A stretch of 11,155 nt of DNA from an uncultured Pseudoflavonifractor sp. GTDB lineage: Bacteria > Bacillota_A > Clostridia > Oscillospirales > Oscillospiraceae. The stretch covers positions 1-11,155 of the forward strand of contig CANPNN010000033.1 of assembly GCA_947575475.1 (NCBI GenBank). Direction: 5' to 3'. The translations under genes and the position numbers were made by a program. This document shows positions 1-5,121 of this stretch, in pieces. Numbering within the stretch: position 1 is the first letter of the stretch; every line of letters starts with the position of its first letter. Under the pieces are notes generated by a model. That model was not told the DNA's origin, ran no database searches, and saw only the letters and a program-made list of their open reading frames with translations.

Positions 1-200
1 TTTTCTTTTTCCGTATTTTTTTTTTTTTTTTGGGGGGTTTTTTTTGTTTTTTTTTTTGTGTTGTTTTGTTTTTTTTTTTTTGGGGTGGTTTTTTGTGTTG
101 GGTGTTGTTGTTTGTTTCTTCCCCCAGTCCTTTCTCCCCGCCCCCCCCCTCTTCTCTATTGGCCTTAGGCAGAAGGATCCCTCCCCCTCCCCCGGCAGTC
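1..200. other. Low-complexity, homopolymer-rich contig end (probable artefact)
   Basis: Positions 16-117 contain only G and T on the plus strand, in long runs of T and G. They are followed by C-runs at about 121-149 and 181-194. This does not resemble the coding or intergenic sequence elsewhere in the window. The most likely reading is low-quality read sequence at a contig edge. The minus-strand complement is only A and C, which can never form a stop codon, so the amidase frame stays open here trivially. Nothing between 1 and about 200 should be taken as true protein sequence without checking. Confidence 0.75.
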
Positions 201-1690
201 TTCTCCTTTTTTGGCAGAGTGGCAAGATAGTTCTCCACTCCCTTGGCCACCCCCTGGGATACCCTCTCCTGGTATTCCGGCTGAATCAGTTTGACAAGCT
301 CTTCATGGCAGGACATGAATCCCATCTCCAGCAAGGCCGCAGGCATGGTGGTCTCCCGAAGGACCACATAGTCATTGGTGAGCAGGCCCCGGTCGATCCC
401 TCCCGTCTCCGCCACCACCGCTTTCTGGATATGACCCGCCAAGGCCTCTCCCCGTGTGCTGTTCGGGTAGGAGTATGTAAATATCCCCTGGAAGGACAGG
501 TTGGTAGAGCTGGCGTTTGCGTGAATGGAGACAAATATATCCGCCCCCACATTGTTTGCCACATCGCAGCGGTCATAGAGATCCATATACGTATCTTCAT
601 TCCGGGTGAGGACCACATTATAACCCTTTTCCCGCAGCAATTCCGCCGCCCGGAGGGTCACAGGAAGGGTAATATCCTTCTCCATCTTTTCCTCATATAA
701 CGCTCCCGAGGCGGAGCCTCCGTGGCCTGCGTCCAGCACCACAGTGAAAGCGGTGGGGTCCCACTTATCCGGAAGGGCGGGAAGCTCTGCGCCCGTTTCC
801 GGCGGCGTTACCGAGATGACTACCGCCTGAAGATCGGCATCCCCTGTAACGGTCACATTCTCCCCATACGTACAGTTTCGGGCCAGATCCAGCACCACTC
901 TCGTCACATAGTTCTCCCGGGGGTCAATGTCAGCGCCGTGCTGAGCGTACCGAACCTGGCTTACCACCGGGTTTTCCGGCCGCATGGATCCATCCGTCCC
1001 GCTGCCGATGACCACCCCCAAAAGGTCGATCGCCACCCGGTCGCCCAAATCGGTCACCCGGTATTGGGGGGCAGAATTTAAGTAAAGGGTAATGGTCTGG
1101 GCATTGTCGTCGGCGGCCAGCCGGGTCAGCCGTCCCCGGGGAGGCGCGTCTGGGTCAGGCGGTTCTATCTCGGCGGTGACCAGCGCGGCGAAGGCGTCAT
1201 TATCCCAGTCCACCTGCGCATGGAGCTGTTCCGAGACAAACCGAAGGGGCACCAGGGTCCGCTCGGTCTCCCCAAAGCGGGCCACCACGGCGGGCACCCG
1301 CCCAGGGAGATCCACGCTTTGACCGTTCACCTGCGCCGTAGGCTGTCCCAGGGTAAGCACCATCCGGTCCGCCCCGGCGGCGATCTTCACCTGGCGGTTC
1401 TCTCCGTCCCAGTCCACTGTGGCCCCCAGAGCCTCGGCAATCGGGCGTACCGGTACCATCGTGCGCCCGTCGATCCCATCCAAGGTCTGGCTGACGGCCG
1501 GCACATCCAGATCCATGGGCGCGCCATTAAAGTACACATGTACCACCTCCGCCGCCGTCTCCGGCCCATACTGGAGGGTAGTCTCATCATGAAACCGCAA
1601 GGGGATCTTTTCCGGCTGGATCGCTTTTCCGGGTACGGCAAGCCCCGTCATCAAGGCCAGGGCACAGAATAGAGAGAGGATTTTTTTCAT
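1..1690 (-). CDS. Secreted N-acetylmuramoyl-L-alanine amidase, 3' end not resolved
   Basis: Zinc amidase that cleaves the bond between MurNAc and L-Ala of peptidoglycan, acting outside the membrane. The start at 1690 follows AAGGAG with 9 nt spacing. Residues 1-23 are a signal peptide (MKKILSLFCALALMTG, ending GKA). Residues about 50-172 are a copper-amine-oxidase-N-like domain, with 'RTMVPVRPIAEALGA' and 'RTLVPLRFVSEQL' as its two half repeats. Residues about 186-293 fit an AMIN domain, a wall-targeting module. Residues about 315-490 are Amidase_3. Zinc ligands appear to be H323 in VVLDAGHGG, E337 in MEKDITL and H390 in SIHANAS; the catalytic Glu is E455 in LLEMGFMS. The domain seems complete by 'GVENYL' near position 220. 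Beyond that the frame enters Gly-rich and then A/C-only codons of doubtful quality and reaches the window edge without a stop. A TAA at 165-167 in a neighbouring frame would close the gene if one of the C-runs carries an indel. It has its own promoter and lies downstream of a terminator, so it is a single transcription unit. Confidence 0.9.
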   Translation of the reverse strand, partial: MKKILSLFCALALMTGLAVPGKAIQPEKIPLRFHDETTLQYGPETAAEVVHVYFNGAPMDLDVPAVSQTLDGIDGRTMVPVRPIAEALGATVDWDGENRQVKIAAGADRMVLTLGQPTAQVNGQSVDLPGRVPAVVARFGETERTLVPLRFVSEQLHAQVDWDNDAFAALVTAEIEPPDPDAPPRGRLTRLAADDNAQTITLYLNSAPQYRVTDLGDRVAIDLLGVVIGSGTDGSMRPENPVVSQVRYAQHGADIDPRENYVTRVVLDLARNCTYGENVTVTGDADLQAVVISVTPPETGAELPALPDKWDPTAFTVVLDAGHGGSASGALYEEKMEKDITLPVTLRAAELLREKGYNVVLTRNEDTYMDLYDRCDVANNVGADIFVSIHANASSTNLSFQGIFTYSYPNSTRGEALAGHIQKAVVAETGGIDRGLLTNDYVVLRETTMPAALLEMGFMSCHEELVKLIQPEYQERVSQGVAKGVENYLATLPKKEKTAGGGGGILLPKANREEGGGGEKGLGEETNNNTQHKKPPQKKKNKTTQKKKQKKPPKKKKKIRKKK

Positions 1691-1731
1691 GGGTTCCGGC
1701 TCCTTGGAGAAAATTCGACAGATTCTTTTTT

Positions 1732-1760
1732 ATTTTATCTTTTTCCTCCAGCAGTGTCAA
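1732..1760 (-). promoter_or_regulatory. SigA-type promoter of the amidase gene
   Basis: On the minus strand TTGACA (1755-1760) is followed by a 17-nt spacer and TAAAAT (1732-1737). The -35 matches consensus 6/6 and the -10 matches 5/6. Transcription would begin near 1725, about 35 nt before the ATG. It lies just after the terminator of the upstream operon. Confidence 0.8.
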
Positions 1761-1786
1761 TGGAAGTGTGAGGAAATACGGCGCGC

Positions 1787-1823
1787 AAAAACGCCGTTGG
1801 AGGAATTCTCTTCCAACGGCGTT
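1787..1823 (-). terminator. Intrinsic terminator of the GlmU-like/M55/NYN operon
   Basis: A perfect 12-bp inverted repeat: AACGCCGTTGGA (1790-1801) and its complement (1812-1823) with a 10-nt loop. Read on the minus strand the stem runs into TTTTT and then GCG. It begins 16 nt after the stop codon of the NYN gene. There is no comparable T-tract in the plus direction, so it works leftward. Confidence 0.88.
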
Positions 1824-1839
1824 CTTAACCCGGACCTGT

Positions 1840-2598
1840 TTACCCGATCCCCCGGGCCTTCTTGTCCCGCACATAGATATGCTTCACGTTGGGCGCGCTG
1901 GTGGGGCGGGCATCGATCTCAAAGCGGTCAATGGACTTGACCATGGTAGTCAGCTTCTCAAACCCATAGTTCCGAGGATCAAAGTCAGGCTGCTTCCGGG
2001 GAAGGGTATTGCCCAATTCCCCCATAAAGGCCCATCCGTCTTCGTCAGATACATCCTGGATGGTGGAGGCGATAAGCCGCACCACCTTTTGAGGAATGGC
2101 TTTCCGCTTGGCCGTGCCGGTGACCTGGGACTCTTTCTCCCTCTCCTCCGACTTGTCCTCCTTGCCCCGAATGACCTCCACATAGATGAACTTATCACAG
2201 GCGGCAATAAAGGGAGCGGGAGTCTTTTTCTCCCCCACGCCATAGACCTTCATCCCCGCCTCCCGAAGCCGAAGCGCCAACCGGGTAAAGTCGGAGTCAC
2301 TGGTCACCAGCACAAACCCATCCACCCGCTGGGAGTAGAGAATATCCATAGCGTCGATGATCATAGCCGAGTCGGTGGAGTTTTTCCCCGTGGTGTAGCT
2401 GTACTGCTGAACGGGGATCAGCGCATTTTCCAGCAGCAGCGGCTTCCAGGAATCCATATTGGTCATGGTCCAGTCTCCATAGATCCGCTTTACGGTGGGA
2501 GTACCGTATTTTACGCACTCCTCCATGATCTCCTTGAGGGCGGTGCGGGGAGCGTTATCGCCGTCGATGAGGACGGCAAGGCGGCCTTCACTTTTCAT
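1840..2598 (-). CDS. NYN (PIN-like) domain protein with C-terminal OST-HTH/LOTUS domain
   Basis: Predicted cytoplasmic metal-dependent RNase of the NYN/DUF88 (LabA-like) family, 252 aa. Residues 7-145 form the PIN-like fold with the expected acidic residues: D12 and D14 in 'VLIDGDNAP', D76 and D82 in 'STDSAMIIDAMD', D101 and D103 in 'VTSDSDF'. A charged linker (about 146-165) leads to a LOTUS domain at about 167-245, with the signature 'GWAFMGELGN', 'PDFDPRNYGFEKL' and a final strand 'HIYVRD'. LOTUS domains bind RNA or protein partners in the studied cases. The acidic set looks intact, so nuclease activity is plausible, but the substrate is unknown. The ATG at 2598 has AAGGAG upstream. It is the last gene of a three-gene operon, 9 nt after the M55 peptidase, and is followed by a strong terminator. 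Confidence 0.88.
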   Translation of the reverse strand: MKSEGRLAVLIDGDNAPRTALKEIMEECVKYGTPTVKRIYGDWTMTNMDSWKPLLLENALIPVQQYSYTTGKNSTDSAMIIDAMDILYSQRVDGFVLVTSDSDFTRLALRLREAGMKVYGVGEKKTPAPFIAACDKFIYVEVIRGKEDKSEEREKESQVTGTAKRKAIPQKVVRLIASTIQDVSDEDGWAFMGELGNTLPRKQPDFDPRNYGFEKLTTMVKSIDRFEIDARPTSAPNVKHIYVRDKKARGIG

Positions 2599-2607
2599 TT
2601 TTTCTCC

Positions 2608-3417
2608 TTAATCACTGATGACAAAGTGGCTGAAGCGGAGCATTTCAAACCAGTCGTCGGAGGAAAAGACCACATTCTTCTCATCCTCCAGGGCGGCGCC
2701 GGGATAAAAGCTCTTGGAATAGGCCATTTTGTGCTCCCGGAACCGCACCGTCATCTCAAAGAAGTCCGGCATCGGCACAAAGCAGTTCTTGGCATTCTTC
2801 ACTGCCTTTTTGGCCCCCTCCTTTACGGCCCTCACCGCCACATCGGGGTGAATGGAGACGGTAGCGCCCCCCCGGCCCTCGTTGAGAGCAACGGTGGTGA
2901 TCCCGGGAATAAACTCCTGGGCAAATTCGCACAGGGCCTTGTCCCCGGAGAGAAACACCACGGGCACCCCATAATACCCGGCGGTATAGGCGTTCATCAT
3001 AAACTCACTCATCTTCACTCCATTGAGCGTGACATACTCGTTGCGCAGGTTCATCGTGTGGCTCAGGGGGTTACCCGCACTGGAAGCCCAGGCGTGATAA
3101 CCGGTAAAAAGGACCGCGCCAAACTCCTCGGTATCCAGTCCGCTCATCATACTCAGCGGGTCCCCCGTCCAGCCCCGCATGATGCGGACGCACTCGGGGA
3201 GGGCGGCAGGGTCCAGATTCCGGGCCGAGTCGTGGGCATCCTTGACGAAGATCTGCGCGGCCTTTTCCGCCGCCAGCACACCGTCGCAGGCGGCCCGGAC
3301 CTCCCGGGTCATCTGTTTTTGAAAAGGCGCATAATCCTGGGGAGTGGACCGCTCTGTCTCCGGCCAGGTCGTGATACCGCAGGTGCCCTCAATGTCTGCG
3401 CTGATGAATACGTTCAT
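2608..3417 (-). CDS. M55 family D-aminopeptidase (DppA-like)
   Basis: Zinc peptidase of MEROPS family M55, whose founder DppA of Bacillus subtilis releases D-amino acids from D-Ala-containing peptides; members form decamers. The length of 269 aa is normal for the family. Likely metal ligands are D8 and E10 in 'ISADIEGTCG', H62 in 'VKDAHDS', H108 in 'TGYHAWA' and E138 in 'LNGVKMSEF'. H120 in 'GNPLSHTM' fits the conserved His of the catalytic region. No signal peptide, so it acts in the cytoplasm. The ATG at 3417 was chosen because it gives the family N-terminus, has GGAGGA 7 nt upstream and forms an ATGA overlap with the stop of the GlmU-like gene, a sign of translational coupling. A longer in-frame extension upstream lies inside the preceding gene and does not resemble the family. 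Its role beside a nucleotide-sugar enzyme suggests wall-peptide recycling, which is inference. Confidence 0.92.
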   Translation of the reverse strand: MNVFISADIEGTCGITTWPETERSTPQDYAPFQKQMTREVRAACDGVLAAEKAAQIFVKDAHDSARNLDPAALPECVRIMRGWTGDPLSMMSGLDTEEFGAVLFTGYHAWASSAGNPLSHTMNLRNEYVTLNGVKMSEFMMNAYTAGYYGVPVVFLSGDKALCEFAQEFIPGITTVALNEGRGGATVSIHPDVAVRAVKEGAKKAVKNAKNCFVPMPDFFEMTVRFREHKMAYSKSFYPGAALEDEKNVVFSSDDWFEMLRFSHFVISD

Positions 3418-4166
3418 TTGCCATTCCTCCGCTTTTTCATATAGTCCTCCACCTGCTGAAGCTGCTCCACCGTGTTGACCCCCAGCATCTCCTCCGCGCT
3501 GCAGGCGGCGGAGACGCCCACCTTCTCCCCCTGTCCGGCAAGCCATACAGGGGCGTCAGTGAGGTAGTATTCCCCTTGGGCGTTATTGGGCCGCAGGGTC
3601 GTAAGCGCTCTCCAGAGCTGTCTGGCCTCAAAAACGTACACCCCCACGTTCAGTTCCTTGATCTCTCTCTCCTCTGGAGTACAGTCCTTATCCTCCACAA
3701 TGCGCTGAAAATCCCCGTCGGCATTCCGGATGATCCGCCCATAAGGCAAAGGCTGATTGGCCACCCCCGCCATAAGAGTGCAGGCGTTGCCCCCGGCGAT
3801 ATGCTCCCCGATGAGCTTTTCATAAGCGCTTCTTGGCAGCAAAGGCATATCTCCATAGCAGATGAGGATGTGGCCTTCAAAGCCCTTCAAGGCCCCCTCG
3901 GCACACTGGACGGCGTGTCCCGTGCCAAGCTGGGGGCTTTGGTACACCTTGGCGTAGCCGGGAAAGGCGGCAGTGACCTTATCCGCCTCATATCCCACCA
4001 CCAGGAGGATATCCTGAGACTGCAAAAAGCTCAACTCCTCCAGCACATGGGCAAGCAAAGGCCGTCCGGCGGCCACCCGGAGCACCTTGGGCAGATCCAC
4101 CCCCTCCGTATGAAGACGTGTCCCCTTTCCAGCGGCAAGAACAATGGCCTTGATGGGCTCATTCAT
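3414..4166 (-). CDS. GlmU-like sugar-1-phosphate nucleotidyltransferase, no acetyltransferase domain
   Basis: 250-aa NTP-transferase most similar to the N-terminal uridyltransferase half of GlmU, which makes UDP-GlcNAc from GlcNAc-1-phosphate and UTP. Visible motifs: 'VLAAGKGTRL' (9-18) with 'LPKVL' (25-29), 'QLGTGHAV' (79-86), 'CYGDMPLL' (103-110, D106 a likely metal ligand), 'YGRIIRN' (142-148), 'IVEDKD' (156-161), 'ELNVGVYVF' (171-179), 'NAQGEYYLTD' (195-204) and 'GVNTVEQL' (229-236, N231 the probable second metal contact). There is no left-handed beta-helix domain, so the acetyltransferase half is absent. The loop after GTR is a few residues longer than in classical GlmU. The ATG at 4166 has GGGGA about 9 nt upstream; a TTG 6 nt further up sits too close to it. 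First gene of the operon, overlapping the M55 gene by ATGA. The exact sugar is uncertain; GlcNAc-1-P is the default. Confidence 0.85.
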   Translation of the reverse strand: MNEPIKAIVLAAGKGTRLHTEGVDLPKVLRVAAGRPLLAHVLEELSFLQSQDILLVVGYEADKVTAAFPGYAKVYQSPQLGTGHAVQCAEGALKGFEGHILICYGDMPLLPRSAYEKLIGEHIAGGNACTLMAGVANQPLPYGRIIRNADGDFQRIVEDKDCTPEEREIKELNVGVYVFEARQLWRALTTLRPNNAQGEYYLTDAPVWLAGQGEKVGVSAACSAEEMLGVNTVEQLQQVEDYMKKRRNGK

Positions 4167-4209
4167 GGGCAAATTCCCCTTTTTATTGATTTTCAGTCAG
4201 GACAGATGT

Positions 4210-4238
4210 AGTATATCACAGTGATATAAATTTGGAAA
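4210..4238 (-). promoter_or_regulatory. Promoter of the GlmU-like/M55/NYN operon
   Basis: On the minus strand a TTTCCA -35 (4233-4238, 4/6), a 17-nt spacer and a TATACT -10 (4210-4215, 5/6). Transcription would start near 4203, giving a leader of about 37 nt. The weak -35 and the palindrome in the spacer suggest a controlled promoter. Confidence 0.6.
4212..4228. promoter_or_regulatory. Perfect palindrome over the operon promoter, candidate operator
   Basis: TATATCAC-A-GTGATATA: two perfect 8-bp arms around a single central base. It covers most of the -10 hexamer and the adjoining spacer of the operon promoter, a typical place for a dimeric repressor. No gene for such a repressor is visible in the window, so the regulator is unknown. 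Confidence 0.5.
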
Positions 4239-4239
4239 G

Positions 4240-4276
4240 AGAAAGAAAACGAGCCGGGGACACCGGCCCGTTTTTT
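4240..4276 (-). terminator. Intrinsic terminator after hpf, probably bidirectional
   Basis: Stem CGAGCCGG (4250-4257), loop GGACA, stem CCGGCCCG (4263-4270): 8 pairs including one G-T pair. It starts about 20 nt after the hpf stop. Leftward it runs into TTTTCTTTCTCTTT; rightward it runs into TTTTTTG. It insulates hpf from the next operon. Confidence 0.78.
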
Positions 4277-4289
4277 GTTTTTTATTTTC

Positions 4290-4826
4290 TCAGCCGTCGT
4301 CCTCAATAAGACCAAACCCGCCGTCAGCGCGCTTATAGACCACCGCAAAGGTCCCGCCGTCGTCCTCATTCTTAAAGGCAAAGAACGTATGGCCCAACAG
4401 ATTCATCTGCAGCACCGCCTCCTCCGCCGACATAGGCTTCATAGCAAAGCGCTTGGTACGGATGATGGCGTACTCCTCCTCAGGCTCGTCGGGAGCAAAG
4501 CTGGTCTCCTCCGGACTGCGGACAAAAGCGTCCTTCCGAAGGCGCTTTTCCAGCCTCGCCTTATTCTTGCGCAGCTGCCGCTCAATATCCGCCACCGCCG
4601 CATCAATGGTGGCAAACATATCCGCCGTACTCTCGCTCACCCGGTAGATGGTGCCCCCGGAGCGAACGGTCACCTCAGCGTTGTTCCTTCCCTTCTCCAC
4701 GCTGAACACCACCGAGGCTTCCGCCTCAGTAGGAAAATAACGTTCCAGCTTCCCCACTTTCTTTTCGGCGTACTCATGGACCTTCTTTGGGAGAGTGACC
4801 TTCTTGTCGGTAAAGGTAAACTTCAT
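4290..4826 (-). CDS. hpf: Ribosome hibernation promoting factor, long form (HPF)
   Basis: 178-aa protein that binds the 30S decoding region and promotes 100S ribosome dimers when growth slows. Residues 1 to about 98 are the S30AE/YfiA fold ('MKFTFTDKKVTLPKKVHEYAEKKV'-type start, then 'YFPTEAEASVVFSVEKGR' and 'SESTADMFATIDAAVADIE'). A charged linker leads to the C-terminal dimerisation domain at about 120-175 ('IIRTKRFAMKPMSAEEAVLQ', then 'GHTFFAFKN' and 'FAVVYKRADGGFGLIE'). This two-domain layout is the long form found in most bacteria outside the gammaproteobacteria. AAAGGAG lies 11 nt before the ATG. It is monocistronic, with its own promoter and terminator, and its mRNA would begin with a small GC hairpin. 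Confidence 0.96.
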   Translation of the reverse strand: MKFTFTDKKVTLPKKVHEYAEKKVGKLERYFPTEAEASVVFSVEKGRNNAEVTVRSGGTIYRVSESTADMFATIDAAVADIERQLRKNKARLEKRLRKDAFVRSPEETSFAPDEPEEEYAIIRTKRFAMKPMSAEEAVLQMNLLGHTFFAFKNEDDGGTFAVVYKRADGGFGLIEDDG

Positions 4827-4864
4827 ACAGCCGTCAACTCCTTTTGCCTTGTGGGCTTCTTTGC

Positions 4865-4879
4865 AGGGGCGGTGCCCCT
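4865..4879 (-). promoter_or_regulatory. 5'-terminal hairpin in the hpf leader
   Basis: AGGGGC (4865-4870) and GCCCCT (4874-4879) form a perfect 6-bp stem with a 3-nt loop. From the -10 position the transcript would begin near 4881, so the hairpin sits at the extreme 5' end of the mRNA, about 40 nt from the start codon. Such hairpins can protect an mRNA from 5'-end decay; that role is inferred here. Confidence 0.45.
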
Positions 4880-4887
4880 CTGGCTAT

Positions 4888-4916
4888 ATAATACCACATT
4901 CTGCCCAATAAGTCAT
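4888..4916 (-). promoter_or_regulatory. Promoter of hpf
   Basis: Minus-strand ATGACT -35 (4911-4916, 4/6), 17-nt spacer, TATTAT -10 (4888-4893, 5/6). The weak -35 leaves room for an alternative sigma factor, as hpf genes are often induced in stationary phase, but no clear SigB or SigH signature was recognised. Confidence 0.6.
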
Positions 4917-4985
4917 CCCTTTTTTCTATATTTTTTGTCTTCTTTTACAGAATCGCCCATCGGCAAGATCCGACAATGTTTATGG

Positions 4986-5014
4986 TTGACATTTTCTGGA
5001 AATTATGGTATAAA
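4986..5014 (+). promoter_or_regulatory. Near-consensus promoter firing rightward into the hpf-htrA gap
   Basis: Plus-strand TTGACA (4986-4991, 6/6), exactly 17 nt, TATAAA (5009-5014, 5/6). It is among the best sigma-A-like promoters in the window, yet no protein gene lies downstream on this strand before a terminator about 75 nt further on. Confidence 0.75.
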
Positions 5015-5020
5015 TTTCAT

Positions 5021-5119
5021 GTGGTTAGGAGCCGGATCTTCCGGTTCTCATACCCGTGTTCATTCCATTCTCCCCGTATCGCGATTTGGGCGTCCCGCTG
5101 CCGGGACGCCCGCTTTTTT
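5021..5119 (+). ncRNA. Probable small non-coding RNA, about 100 nt
   Basis: Defined by a near-consensus promoter (4986-5014) and a strong intrinsic terminator ending at 5119. The predicted transcript has a 5' hairpin GAGCCGG-ATCTT-CCGGTTC (5029-5047), a pyrimidine-rich single-stranded middle (about 5048-5087, containing TTCTCCCC) and the terminator stem. The C-rich stretch could pair with the GGGGA/GGAG-type ribosome binding sites common in this genome, as in Firmicutes sRNAs of the RoxS/RsaE kind; this is inference. It does not look like 6S RNA, SRP RNA or a riboswitch that I recognise. An ATG at 5019 opens a frame but has no ribosome binding site and would run through the terminator, so I do not call a peptide. 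It is the only complete plus-strand gene in the window. Confidence 0.6.
5088..5119 (+). terminator. Strong intrinsic terminator of the rightward small transcript
   Basis: Perfect 10-bp stem GGGCGTCCCG (5088-5097), loop CTGC, then the complement (5102-5111), followed by GC and six T (5114-5119). Read leftward the same hairpin is followed by AAATCG, without a T-tract, so it is oriented for the plus strand even though it lies 3 nt past the end of the minus-strand htrA gene. Leftward transcription from htrA may be only partly stopped here. Confidence 0.8.
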
Positions 5120-5121
5120 GC

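Noticed and set aside
1768..3444. Very long open frame (558 codons) on the plus strand
   Set aside because: It lies antisense to the NYN and M55 genes, which have clear family motifs, ribosome binding sites and operon spacing. The translation has no recognisable domain; it is a shadow produced by GC-rich third positions.
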